A stretch of 64,000 nt of DNA, from NCBI GenBank assembly GCA_963555705.1, contig OY743174.1, positions 23,903,108 to 23,967,107 on the forward strand. Reading direction: 5' to 3'. How positions within the stretch are numbered: the stretch's first letter is position 1; the number at the start of each line of letters is the position of its first letter. The notes beneath the pieces were generated by a model. It ran no database searches. It was not told the origin of the DNA and worked only from the letters and a program-made list of their open reading frames with translations. A program made the position numbers and the translations under genes. The DNA comes from Ligustrum vulgare. Lineage: Eukaryota > Streptophyta > Magnoliopsida > Lamiales > Oleaceae. Below, one piece after another: positions 9,890 to 20,094 of this stretch.

Positions 9890-10260
9890 TCGTAATATTT
9901 TGACTTTGTTCTTATTACAATCAGGGCTTATGTGTCATATTTCTCTACAATTCAAACACTTACATTGACTTTTATCCTTTTTGTAAGGTTTATTTTTCTT
10001 TTTTTTTTATTTGAATTATATTTTTTTTATATAATTCCACATTCTTGGTTTTATATATTTTCTTCTAAAATTTCTAAATTTTTTGAACTTTCTATTTTAA
10101 TATTTTCTCACAGTATTTCTTCTTTCAGAATTACATCCCAATTTTATAGGGTTTTTCATATCTTCACAGCATATTCTAGTCAATTTTCTTGATTTTTTTC
10201 AACAATTGTCTTTGTTAACATATAAATGCTAATATTTCAAATATAAATTTTACCATCTAT
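9890..10260 (-). pseudogene. Pararetrovirus coat-protein C-terminal zinc-knuckle region, broken
   Basis: A CX2CX4HX4C knuckle is encoded on the - strand at 9917-9958. The residue just before the histidine is an in-frame stop codon, so the motif is broken. Lysine-rich sequence flanks it, as in caulimovirid coat proteins, where this knuckle binds nucleic acid. The bulk of a capsid domain would lie to the right but is not recognisable there, where the sequence is T/A-rich with many stops. Only the C-terminal part of the coat protein is therefore supported. Confidence 0.6.
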
Positions 10261-10883
10261 CCTAAAGTTCTAAGTACTTCAGGGTTGTTTCTAGTAAGTT
10301 TTTCAAATTTTATCTTAAAATATATTTCCCATGAACCTGGTAATATATATATATATATATAAAACTTGAATTCTGTGAATCTTCAATTCAATTTTCAATT
10401 TGGATAAGATTCTATAATGTGAATAGAATTTCTAGCAAATAGTTGATGTCATTATCTCATTTTTTTTAAAAAAAATTGTACTTCCATAATGATGATTTTC
10501 TTGCAAATACACAACAAAAATTTCGGGACAGTTTTTTAATAGCTGATCACATTAATTCAATATTTTAATAAAAATATATATTCCATAATACCCCACTAAC
10601 AATATAAACAAAAAATATGGGAACGAACTGATACATTTTAAACATCAATTTACCCAAAAAAAAAAATCGTTACAATTTTAAAAATAAATGCATAATTTAT
10701 TTGTTTCCATTAATTCCACTACCCATTACCTATGCAATTATTGAATCGCTTATTATTGTGGTAAGTTATTGAAAATCAGTTTTTTTCCCCTACAAATTTC
10801 ACTGCATATTGGAGAGTCTATAAAAACAAAACTTTTCAATTTCGAATTCTTCACAAATCAGATAAACATTTGTTTCTTGCACC

Positions 10884-12190
10884 ATGAGTTTAATTATCGC
10901 CTTTCTCATTATACTTCCTCACCAAGAAGATGCAGTCAACAATGCTAAAAGATCTAGGGAAACAACGCAATAATTGGATTATAAAAGTTAGAGTTGGCTC
11001 GTGCTTGTGGATCAATAGGTAGTACTGAATTTATCTATTTCATTACTTTAATCAAAATATTCTTAATAATTCTTTTGTATGTTCTGTATAGGGTAACAGA
11101 ATAAAAAGCTACAATTATGCCCCCCATGTCATGAAATATGATGGGATGTTGCGAGGGCAAATGTTGTACTACTTAAAAAATTTTACTGTGAAGGACAACT
11201 CAAGCAAATATTGCGCAACAAGTCAAGTTTTTTCACATATTTTTCATGCCTATAAATGAAGTTATAGATGTTGGCGATAAACACTTCCCCACTTCCATAT
11301 TCAGTTTTAAGAAAATTTTTGATATTGACTCCATTGACAACGTTGATTAAGTGGAACTATTTGGTTGGAAATTTTTTTTGTGATTCCTTACGTTTTTATT
11401 TTCATTTTTCCCATCCGCACTGTCTTAACACTGTTTAATTTTGTGTAGATCTCATAGGTCATGTGGTGGCCAAACATAGTCTGCAATATCAAAAAATCAA
11501 TTCAATCGAAACTATTTCAAAGCATATTTGACATACAGCTTCATGATATAGAGTATGCCAATAATAAAACTTAAACTTCATCTTCGAGTGAACTATTAAT
11601 CATGTTCTTGACTGAATTTTTCGTACAAATCAAACAGGATTACAATAACACTATGGGGACATTATGCTAATGAAATCAGCAACTACTTTGACAGTTCGGA
11701 TAATGAACCCATATTTATGATCATTCAACTATATCGACCTAAAAAATTCCGAATGCAAATAGGTCTTTGTAACGCCTACCATGCAACAAAATTGTTGATC
11801 AATGTCAACATCCCGAAAATAGAGGAATACAAGAACAAGTTTGCTAATTATGTTAAACATTTTTTTCTTTAAATTGACAATTACACTGACTGCATTAAAA
11901 ACTTTGTATCATATCAAATTGTGTGTTGATGACATTTGTTCCATAGAGACAATTCAAACACATGTCAAAGTATATTTCTAACGACATAGAAGAATTAGAG
12001 AGTGGAAACTTCGAATTGATGGCATTGGAAGAATTAGTGAATTGCAAACAGGTTCTTTCTACAATTCGTAAATTGTCAATTATATGAAATACATTTTGAT
12101 TTTTTCTTTTACAACTAATGTTTTAGGTTAAAATGCTTGGTTATGCAGACATGTTTTTACCAGGTAGTTGTAAGAATTTTAGCATTGGTA
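10884..12190 (+). pseudogene. RPA70-like OB-fold gene fragment, left copy
   Basis: Intron-containing remnant on the + strand. ATG at 10884. Likely exon pieces are 10884-11010, 11092-11390, 11450-11485, 11637-11870, 11949-12050 and 12126 onwards, each next to plausible GT/AG borders. The fourth exon is clearest: LWGHYANEISNYFDSS, then an EPIFMIIQLYRPKKFR block and a NAYHATKLLINVNIP block. This is the DUF223/replication protein A OB-fold signature of plant RPA1-like proteins, many of which are carried by transposons. Stops interrupt exon 2. The last two exon pieces extend into the unique spacer and are missing from the right copy. RPA binds single-stranded DNA; this fragment is not expected to encode a working protein. 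Confidence 0.65.
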
Positions 12191-12329
12191 TCGGATGGGG
12201 ACTGGTTTGACATGTTTTGAATTGTCTCTATGGAACAAATGTCATCATCGCACAATCTGAAATAACACAGAATTTTTTATGCAGTCAGTATAATTGTCAA
12301 TTTAAAGAAAAAAATGTTTAACATAATTG

Positions 12330-13360
12330 GCAAACATGTTCTTATATTCCTCTATTTTCGGGATGTTGACATTGATCAACAATTTTGTTGCATGATAGGC
12401 ATTACAAACACCTATTTGCCCTTGAAATTTTTTCGGTTGACATAGTTGAATGATCAAGATTATGGGTTCATTCTCTAAAATGTCAAAGTAATTGCTGATT
12501 TCATTAGCATACGATCCCCATAGTGTTACATTAATCTTGTTTGATCTATACGAAACGGGGAAAAAAAATCAGTCAAGAACTTGATTAATAGTTCACTCGA
12601 AAATGTAGTTTAAGTTTTATTATTGGCATACTCTATATACTGAAGTTGTATGTCAATATGTTTTGAAATAGTTTCGGTTGAATTGGTTTTTTGATATTTC
12701 AGACTATGTTTGGGCACCACATGACCTATGAAATCTGCACATAATTAAACAGTGTTAATACAGTGTCGGGATGGGAAAATTGAAAACAAAAACATAAGGA
12801 ATCACAAATTTTTTTTCCAACCAAATAGTTCCACTTCATCAACATTGTCAATGGATTCAATATCAGAATTTTGCTTAAAACTGTACATGGAAGTGGGGAA
12901 GCGTTTATCGCCAACACCTATAACTTCAGTTATAGGCATGAAAAATATGCGAAAAGCATGACTTGTTGTGCGATATTTACTCGAGTTGTCCTTCACAGTA
13001 AAATTTGTTAAGTAGTATAACATTTGCTCGCAGCATCCCATCATATTTCGTGACATAGGGGGCATAATTGTAGCTTGTATTCTGTCCCCCAATGCAAAAC
13101 ATACAAAAGAATTATTATGAATATTTTGATTAAAGTAACGAAATAAATAAATTTAGTACTACCTGTTGATCCACAAGCACAAGCTCCAAGCAGCGGGGTT
13201 TTTTGACATAATTGTTTATTGGAACAATATATTTTCTGGAAACTCTAACTTTTATAATCCAGTTATTGTGTTATTTCCTTAGATCTTTCAGCATTGTTGA
13301 CTACATCTTCTTGGTGAGGAAGTATAGTGATAAAGGCGATAATTTAGTTGATGGTGCAAG
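12330..13360 (-). pseudogene. RPA70-like OB-fold gene fragment, right (inverted) copy
   Basis: Inverted partner of the left copy. 12802-13092 on the - strand is an uninterrupted 96-codon exon (a QMLYYLTNFTVKDNSSKYR block, then a VIGVGDKRFPTSMY block), better preserved than its left-arm equivalent, which has stops. The WG...ANEI and NAYHATKLLI-type exon lies at about 12345-12540 with changes. The start codon of the left copy is altered here (ACCATC in place of ACCATG). It converges tail-to-tail on the left copy, so read-through from either TATA box would make a transcript that folds on itself. Confidence 0.6.
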
Positions 13361-13500
13361 AAACGAATGTTTATCTAATTTGTGAGGAATTCGAAACTGA
13401 AAAGTTTTCTTTTTATAGACTCTCCGATATGCAGTGAAATCTGTAGGGAAAAAATTGATTTTCAATAACTTACCACAATAATAAGCAGTTCAATAACTGC

Positions 13501-13646
13501 ATAGGTAATGGGTAGTGGACTTAATGGAAACAAATTAATTATGCATTTATTTTTAAAATTGTAACAATTTTTCATAGGTAATGGGTAGTGGACTTAATGG
13601 AAACAAATTAATTATGCATTTATTTTTAAAATTGTAACAATTTTTT
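13501..13646. repeat. 73-bp tandem duplication in the right foldback arm
   Basis: ATAGGTAATGGGTAGTGGAC and the rest of a 73-bp unit occur at 13501 and again at 13574, virtually identical. The left arm has one copy only, so the duplication arose after the arms separated. Confidence 0.85.
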
Positions 13647-13929
13647 TTTTTTCCGGGAAATGGATAAGTTCATTCCAATATTTTTGTGTATATTGTTAGT
13701 GGGGGTATTATGGAATATATATTTTTATTAAATTATTGAATTAATGTGATCAGCTATTCAAAACCTACCTCAAAATTTTTGTTGTGTATTTGCAAGAAAA
13801 TATGTTCACATCATTATGTAAATATAAATTTTTTTATAAAGTGAGAGAATGACAATTTGCCAGAAATTCTATTCACATTACAGAATCTTATACAAATTAA
13901 AGATTTCCAGAATCTCAATTATTTTTATT

Positions 13930-14170
13930 GATACTCCCGTCGTCCCAATTATATAGACTGTCTTTCATTTTTCTCTTGTCTCAATTATATAGACTTGTTT
14001 CTTTATTGGGAAGTATTTATTTTATTTGTTTACTAATGTACACTTATTTATTATTTTCAACTATTATTTCACCCTTACGATGCACGAATTTGACCGTTTC
14101 AGCGTTTCTTATATAATTACTTGAATCGAAAAATAATATTTATCACATTTGTCTATATAGTCTAGTTTCA
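13930..14170. mobile_element. Stowaway-like MITE, decayed copy
   Basis: Begins ACTCCCGTCGTCCCAATTAT, close to the CTCCCTCCGTCC...ATTATATAG terminus of the plant Stowaway copy at 38321. A second ATTATATAGAC motif follows at about 13986. The right end (CTATATAGTCT near 14151) only partly matches, so this is a degraded or truncated copy. Confidence 0.6.
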
Positions 14171-14199
14171 ATAATGAAATTGTCGATAATAAACATGTT

Positions 14200-15260
14200 G
14201 TCTTACAATACCGTATAATTTGTTAACGAATCAATATCTATTGTCAAATTTTTTCTTCTTAATAAATGACCAAGTGTGGAATACTTGTATTTAGTGATAC
14301 TCCAAATAATTTTTAGCATAAATTTTCTTAAAAAAATTATTAGTTTGCATAAATTCTAGTAAATTTATTTATATTTTAATATATTAATCCCAATTTTCTA
14401 ATTTCCAATATAAGAAATTTATATATAATATCATATTTATTTATATTCAAGTATATTAATCCAGTTTTTTTCATTTCCATTGTAACACGTGTACAATAAC
14501 TATTAAAATTTAACAAATAATATAACTAATTCAAATTATAATAGATTTTTTGAATAGTAAAAGTCAATTTATATATTTAAATAATAAACGACTGTTAATT
14601 TCAAATATTTTTACGAGTTATTATTAACTTCAAAGAAAATGCAAATTTAGTAGTTTATTTAATGTATATCATGTTTGATATGATATTATGAATAAAATAT
14701 TGATTATGTCCAATGAATCAACATATTTCTCATAATATCTGCATTTGCCTCCCATATTTAATTTTTTTTTTTCCAAATTTCGTTTACAAATATCAATCAC
14801 AAAAATTTTAAATGCGTGCTTAATCTTAACCCCACGGATATTTGTATTTAACCAATAAAATTGTATTTTTACCTATAAAATCAAGTAGCCAAGTAATAAT
14901 TATGGAAATCTAGCAATTATCATGATATGACAATGGGCAACGTTGGAGATAAAAAAATTATACAAAAAATCTTATACCATATAACTTTTACACAACTATT
15001 AAAATTAAGAATGATTAAAAAAATATTATTCATTATTAATCATAATATTCACAAGTTCCGCATTTGCTTCTAGTACTTGACATTTTCTCCAAATTTCTTT
15101 CAAATACATCAATCACAACAATTATAAATGTGTGTTTAATTTTAACCCACCAATATTTGTATTTGGCTAATAAAAATAAACTTTTATTTACAAAATCAAG
15201 TAGTTAAAATAATACTTTCAATTCTTGTAATTATCATAATACTTTCAAAACTCATTTTCA
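14200..15260. repeat. AT-rich tract with a dispersed repeat family (two direct partial copies)
   Basis: No gene seen. About 14690-15020 and 15040-15250 share a segment (AATATTTGTATTTGGCTAAT / GGATATTTGTATTTAACCAA, followed by AAATCAAGTAG). The first copy also matches, in reverse orientation, 36410-36670: TTAATAGTTGTGTAAAAGTT is nearly exact between them. It is a dispersed non-coding repeat of unknown class. Confidence 0.6.
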
Positions 15261-15395
15261 AACAAACATTCTACCATTAAATAATCTACATATAAACCCA
15301 AATATTCCTTACTTTTTAACCATACATTCTCCACTATATACTATTAAAAACTACATTATTTTGAAATAATGAGTCTCAAATAGGGACATAGTCCC
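15235..15395. mobile_element. Short MITE-like repeat (same family as 38198-38630)
   Basis: The segment TTTTTAACCATACATTCTCC ... TTATTTTGAAATAATGAGTCTC ... GGGACATAG has a close relative at 38290-38630, where a Stowaway element interrupts it. Imperfect inverted ends suggest a hAT-like MITE, but termini are not defined. Confidence 0.5.
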
Positions 15396-15398
15396 GAA

Positions 15399-15691
15399 GT
15401 GCCGGCCCTGAGAAAACAGAGATCCAAGGCAACTAACTACTTCTATTATCATTCACAATATCATCATCCATAGATTTCTCTTCATCCCCCAAATAGGGTA
15501 GTTCTTGAGTTGCATTACTTCTATTATCATTCTCATTAATCTCTCTTTCAGTATCTATGACTTCAGAATGTGTTGGTTTATTGCTACTAAAATACTTATC
15601 AAGTGCTCTCTCTTGAAATTTAATCAATTGTTCAACCTTTTATTTCCGTTTTCTTTTGGCACATCCAGATTCGAATTTCCTAGTAGACATT
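15399..15691 (-). pseudogene. hAT-type transposase N-terminus (TTF-type/ZMYM1-like), fragment
   Basis: On the - strand an ATG at 15691 starts MSTRKFESGCAKRKRK, then a stop, then a KVEQLIKFQERALDKYFSSN block (about 15578-15640). This is the characteristic N-terminus of plant hAT transposases annotated as zinc finger MYM-type 1-like or TTF-domain proteins. The frame then runs to a stop at 15433 through an asparagine/aspartate-rich tail. The catalytic domain is absent. A GC-rich end (GTGCCGGCCCTGAG) at 15400-15413 resembles hAT termini. The likely 5' UTR or intron lies at 15700-16190. Confidence 0.6.
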
Positions 15692-16189
15692 AATTACAAG
15701 CAAAGAGCGATACAACCTGGATGATGACTAATGATTTTGAATAAAAAGTTTCCCAAACTTCTTCAAGCGAAACGATTCAACAATCAACTTCTATCAACAA
15801 AAACCTGAAATTGAGAAATCAGTTGGTAGAAGATAATCAAAAGCCATAATCATTAATCAGGCCACTAAATAATTTTTAAAAAGCAAGCAGGCAAAATAAG
15901 TTTTCATAACAGTAGTTGGGCACCACAGGCAAGCTATAATCTTGCTCAATGCTCAGCTATATAAAACATATTTATATAAAGCACATGTCATCCTATCATT
16001 GAAGCAACTACCTTAATCAAGGTGCCAAATTTTCCCATTGGTCTCAAATTTAAATAAACAGACACCCCTATAATTGCACAATTATGCAAAAATGGCGAAT
16101 ATTTAAATTCTAAGGCATATATTACGCATAATTAAAGACTGAAATTAAATCAAAAGGAGCTCAATAATGCATCTGATTTTGTTGTTGGA
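15692..16189. other. Non-coding stretch upstream of the hAT fragment
   Basis: AT-rich, no supported ORF and no terminal repeats recognised. It is probably the remains of the hAT element's 5' region or intron. Confidence 0.35.
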
Positions 16190-16465
16190 GAATAAAATAT
16201 TAAAATCAATATAAGATTTAGACTTGTTTTTACCGAACTTATCGCTACGAATCTCCAAATATTATTCAAAACCAACGCTCTTGTCTAGTCATATTAATTA
16301 TTTTAAGAAAGAAGAAATTTTGAAGTACTCAAGTATTTTAGATCAAGAAAATTTTAAATTTCGAGGACGAAATTATTTTAAAGTGGTAGGATTGTAGCGA
16401 CCGAGAAATTTTCACGACTTATAAATATTATTTATTTTTTTTAAAAAAAAGGGCGCCTTTTTTTT
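16190..16465 (+). repeat. Chromovirus pol-end/PPT plus LTR head, copy 1
   Basis: Contains an AAATTTCGAGGACGAAATTA block (end of a Tekay/Del-type chromovirus pol and pre-PPT), then AAAGTGGTAGGA (PPT-like), then an LTR head TGTAGCGACCGAGAAATTTT from 16393. It is nearly identical to 22500-22750. The LTR is interrupted at about 16466 by SINE-type sequence at the same position as in the right-hand copy. Confidence 0.75.
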
Positions 16466-16661
16466 GTAACGACCCGACTCCCTCGTTGGGGCCTTCTCCG
16501 AGTCGTACTCATGGTCTTTCCACTCCTCCCTTGGTCGTCCTAGTCTTCAAGAGCTGCCAGCCTCGTTTCCAAAAAGTGGATTTTTGTCTTCCGCAAGGAT
16601 CGAACCTTGTACCTAGGGGTTAAGTACAAAGATTCTTAAATCCCTGCTACCATTAGAATTC
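16466..16661 (-). mobile_element. tRNA-derived SINE-like element, copy 1
   Basis: On the - strand the element has an A-box-like TGGTAGCAGGG (16642-16652; 10 of 11 to the consensus TRGYNNARNNG) and a B-box GGTTCGATCC (16597-16606), 35 bp apart, as in tRNA-type Pol III promoters. The body ends in ...GGGTCGTTAC at 16466. It is not a tRNA gene: no cloverleaf or CCA-proximal acceptor pairing is seen. Similar sequence recurs at 22753-23010 in a hairpin arrangement. The family is not one that I can name. Confidence 0.55.
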
Positions 16662-17145
16662 CGTGGAGCTCGGGGACGCCACGTCGTCCTTTAAATTTGA
16701 TTTTATTGCAGAAAGTCAATTTAATTCCAAAACCTCACATTCATTATTTGGAACATCAGCGGAAACTCAATTACTTGAAATATAGAAGAATTCATAAAAC
16801 TTTGGTCTCAATTGTTTAAATAAAATTAACGATAAATAATCCAAACAGTAATATTTCTGTAACGCCCCGAATTCCGTGGAGCTCGGGACGCCACATCGTC
16901 CTTTAAATTTGATTTTGATGATTCAAAACTGGGCAGTGGTGGTTTGTGACTGTGGTGATTTCGTTTGTGGAAATGGAAATGGCCGGTTGAGAGGTTGTGG
17001 TCGGTGGTTGATGAGCAGGCAGATTGTGGGTGGCTTCAAATGGTGTTGCGGTGGAGTTGGGCTCGATTACAGAGTGGTTTTGGATGTGGCGGTGGAATGG
17101 GCAGTGATGGTATGGGTGCTTCTGCCGGTTGCGTGGTTTGGCTAA
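16655..17145 (-). repeat. Inverted fragments of the chromovirus LTR
   Basis: 16655-16858 is the reverse complement of the LTR end near 19870-20094 (for example AATTCCGTGGAGCTCGGG and a GACGCCACGTCGTCC stretch). A second inverted LTR end begins with TGTAACGCCCCGAATTCC at 16859 and continues as G-rich sequence to 17145, resembling the reverse complement of the C-rich LTR middle near 18100-18500. Open frames in it are accidental. Confidence 0.65.
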
Positions 17146-17391
17146 AAAATTATTTTAAGAGGAGAAGGTTGTAGCAATCGAAAAATTTTCAAGATTAAAA
17201 GACTTGTTTTACCAAATTTTCCGCTACGACTCTCCAACCTTAATGGTTATTATTCAAAACTAGCGCTCTCATCTAGTCATATTAATTATTTTAAGATTTT
17301 AAGAAAGAAGAAATTTTGATCAAGTATCCAATTATTTTAAATCAAGAAAATTTTAAATTTCGAAAACGAAATTATTTTAAGGTGGTAGGGT
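17146..17391 (+). repeat. Chromovirus PPT plus LTR head, copy 2
   Basis: AGAGGAGAAGGT (PPT-like) is followed by an LTR head at 17170 (TGTAGCAATCGAAAAATTTT). About 220 bp on there is a second pol-end block, a second PPT-like AGGTGGTAGGGT and the true LTR at 17392. This two-PPT, two-head arrangement is shared with 22440-22752. Confidence 0.7.
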
Positions 17392-20094
17392 TGTAGCGAC
17401 TGAGAATTTTTCCATGACTTATTTAAATAAATATTATTTTAAAAATGTGTCGCTACGACTTAGTCCATTTATTTTAAAACACGTGTTCGTCTAGCCAACG
17501 AAGTAAAATTTTTATTTTAAATTTATCTTAGTCAAATTCCAGTTCCATTAAAATGAATCATTTTCATTTTTTTTTATTCTCAAGTCCAAATTTCAACTTT
17601 TAATAGATTATCCAAATTATTTGATTTTATGTCCAAATCCATTATTCATTTTAAGTCCATTATTTATTTTAAAATTTAATTTTCAATTTATGGGATTCAA
17701 ATTATTTTTAAGTCTAAAATGCTTTAAATCGCCAATTCATGTTCCATTTTAGATTTAAATCCCAAAGTTCCTCCCCAACTTCCATTTGCATATACAACAC
17801 ATTTAATTCCTATGATCACCCTCAATCTCCTTACATATGCACACAATTCTTGCATACACCAAAAACCAGTCATAACTTACCAAAAACTGAGCCAATTACC
17901 AGCCAAGAATCCTCCCAATTTCACACTTTGTCTTCCCTATCATCACTCCACGATTTCTTCTTATCATTCACAGCCAAAAAATTCATTCACATATTCATTT
18001 TCTCTAACTGGTCAGCATCTCTAATCACTCTTCAATTCCATAATTCTTTCCCCACTTTCCTCAATTTTTCCCCTCACTCTAGCCTACCATTTGAAGACAA
18101 CCAAAGCAGTGTATATACTGCACTTCACTCCCATAACCACCACAGATCGGAACACCACCAACAAAGCTACCATCTCCATCAACCCAATTCAATCCACCAT
18201 TACACAATCTGCAGATAGTGGCTTCAAGCCACAAACAAATTCCATGGCAACCCCGTTTCCACAATCTACACCATAACCAACTCTATTGCACGGTCGACCC
18301 TCACCAACTGCCTTCAGCCCAACCACCCAAACACGCTGAACCACCAACAAACCCCTGCCAACGGCCACCTCCAAGAAACCACCGCTGCCAAATCGAAAAC
18401 TCAATAGTAAACCTCAAACTTCACAACTCAACATCACCACCGTTATCATCACTACACCCGCCAACCACTGCAGCCGTCACCTGCAACTCCCAACCACTAC
18501 CGACTGCCCTCTTCTCCAAAATCGACACCCAAATCAAAATCCAAAACCAAGAATAAACCCTCCAAATACCTTACCTTCGACCGCTACCTCGTATGGACCG
18601 GAGTATCACCGGAGAGTATCACCCCTAGCTTGAAATTGAGCCTCGGTTCCAGCCCCAAATCGCCCAAAAAACCGTCTCTTTTTCCTCACACTCACACCAC
18701 ACCCATCGCCGCCATGCTCCGGCGGCGCCATCGCTGGCTGAAACGTCGGCACCGTCGTCGACGACTTTGGAAGAGGGGCTCCGCCCCCATTGTGCTCTCG
18801 GCTCTCTCTATCGTGATCGATAGAGAGAGGAAAGATATATATATATAATTTGATTTTTGTTTAATTACCCCTTAAGCCCCCAAGTTTGAAAAGTTATCTA
18901 TTTCAGCCCCTCAAGTTTTAAAATGATCATTTCAGTCCCTAAATTTCGAAGTCATTTAAATCAGTTCAAAAACCATTTATTTCAGCCTTAAAGTTTTAAT
19001 ATGTTTTAATTCCAGTCCTCTCTTTAGTAAAGTATTTATTTTAAATCTCTACTATTTTTGAAACACTTTATTTCATTCCCTAAGTTTCTGAGAATTTTAT
19101 TTCAGTCCTTTCATTTTAAAAGTCACTTATTTAAATCCCTACAGTTTAATTGCTATTTTGAGTCTCAAACCAAGTTTTATAAGATTTACATTTTAGTTCC
19201 CAATATATTTAAAATATATGAGTTAACCCAATAGTTTTCAAAATCTTTTAGTATCAACTCATTTCCAATCCCAACTACGTTTGGTTTTAATTTTAATCCC
19301 TAAACTTTTATTTTCTTCTTTTAAAACTCTTTCAATTGAAACATTGATTTCCAAATACCACTTTAAGGTTTATTTATTTTTGGATAGACGAGGCGCTTGG
19401 ACAGTTAGAAGAACAACGCGAACATTCTTGCTTAACTTTCAGACTCGTGATTTGAGGTAGACTCGTCCCCACTAATTAGTTTAAATTATAATTGCATGTC
19501 TTATGTAAAATTACGTGATTTACATGCTTTGATGCATGAGACGAGAAAAGAATATCTCTTATGAGATAAGATGAGAAATGATGATGTTATGCATAACTTA
19601 TGTGCCTTAAGTGCACGAGACGAGACTACTCACACCCTATGATTTTAACAGCTTTGATTTTGAAAATACAAGAGCCCAAGAATATGATGATGATGTCACT
19701 GTATGATTTCATAATTACGTGTTCAATTATTCTGTAAATTAATTATTGGCGATGAGTCTACTGAGTATTTTTCGAAATACTCATTCCATTATTTTAACAG
19801 TTTTTGCAGATCCGGAGAAGGCGGCGAATGAAATGACAGCGGTGGCAAATTTAATAAATGATGAAATTTTTAGTCAATTTTACGAATATTACTGATTGGA
19901 TTATTTATCGTTAATTTTATTTAAACAATTGAGACCTAAGTTTTATGTATTGTTCTATATTTCAATTAATTAAGTTTCCGCTGATGTTCCAAATAATGAA
20001 TGTGAGGTTTTGGAATTAAATTGACTTTCCGCAATAAAATCAAATTTAAAGGACGACGTGGCCTCTCGAGCCCCACAGAATTCGGGGCGTTACA
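17392..20094 (+). repeat. Full long LTR (2.7 kb) of a Tekay/Del-like chromovirus
   Basis: It starts TGTAGCGACTGAG after a PPT-like purine tract and ends CGGGGCGTTACA directly before a PBS at 20098-20109 (TGGTATCAGAGC). Long LTRs ending in cgttaca and a pol ending in TTTCGAGGACGAAAT are typical of plant Tekay/Del chromoviruses. The middle (17740-18560) is C/CA-rich and 18700-18840 is GC-rich; open frames there are LTR sequence, not genes. No internal coding sequence of any size follows, so the element is largely deleted. Confidence 0.85.

Larger units (their letters stand above)
6120..10260 (-). mobile_element. Endogenous pararetrovirus relic (Caulimoviridae), broken
   Basis: On the - strand, from right to left, there are coat-protein-type zinc knuckle, movement protein, aspartic protease, reverse transcriptase, RNase H and a short coiled-coil-like frame. 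There is no integrase and no LTR, which separates it from Ty3/gypsy elements. Coat-protein knuckle before movement protein, then protease-RT-RNase H, is as I recall the order in the cavemovirus/solendovirus group; badnaviruses and petuviruses put the movement protein first. The copy is riddled with stops and frameshifts and is very AT-rich, so it is an old fossil that cannot express a virus. Outer boundaries are approximate and I cannot say whether one full genome length is present. Confidence 0.85.
10362..13915. mobile_element. Giant inverted repeat (foldback) with arms of about 1.6-1.7 kb carrying an RPA-like gene fragment
   Basis: Sequence from about 10362 to 11972 reappears in reverse complement from about 13915 back to 12205, around a spacer of about 230 bp. 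The match covers promoter, exons and introns of one gene fragment. By eye the arms differ by roughly one base in ten, plus small indels. Each arm keeps a TATA box (CTATAAAA at 10818-10825 and, on the other strand, 13421-13428) reading inwards. Outer ends pair as TTGAATTCTGTGAATCTT (left) with a TTGAGATTCTGGAAATCTT-like right end; no clear target duplication was found. It may be a foldback or Mutator-like element with a captured gene, or an inverted duplication of a Helitron-type RPA gene. Confidence 0.85.

Noticed and set aside
10441..13870. Foldback treated as two separate RPA genes
   Set aside because: Promoters, introns and flanks are all shared in reverse complement, and both copies lack the rest of the RPA protein, so it is one inverted structure.
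17739..18218. 159-codon open frame and several overlapping frames up to 18848
   Set aside because: They lie inside the C-rich middle of a chromovirus LTR, are low-complexity (proline, histidine, serine, threonine) and have no recognisable domain.
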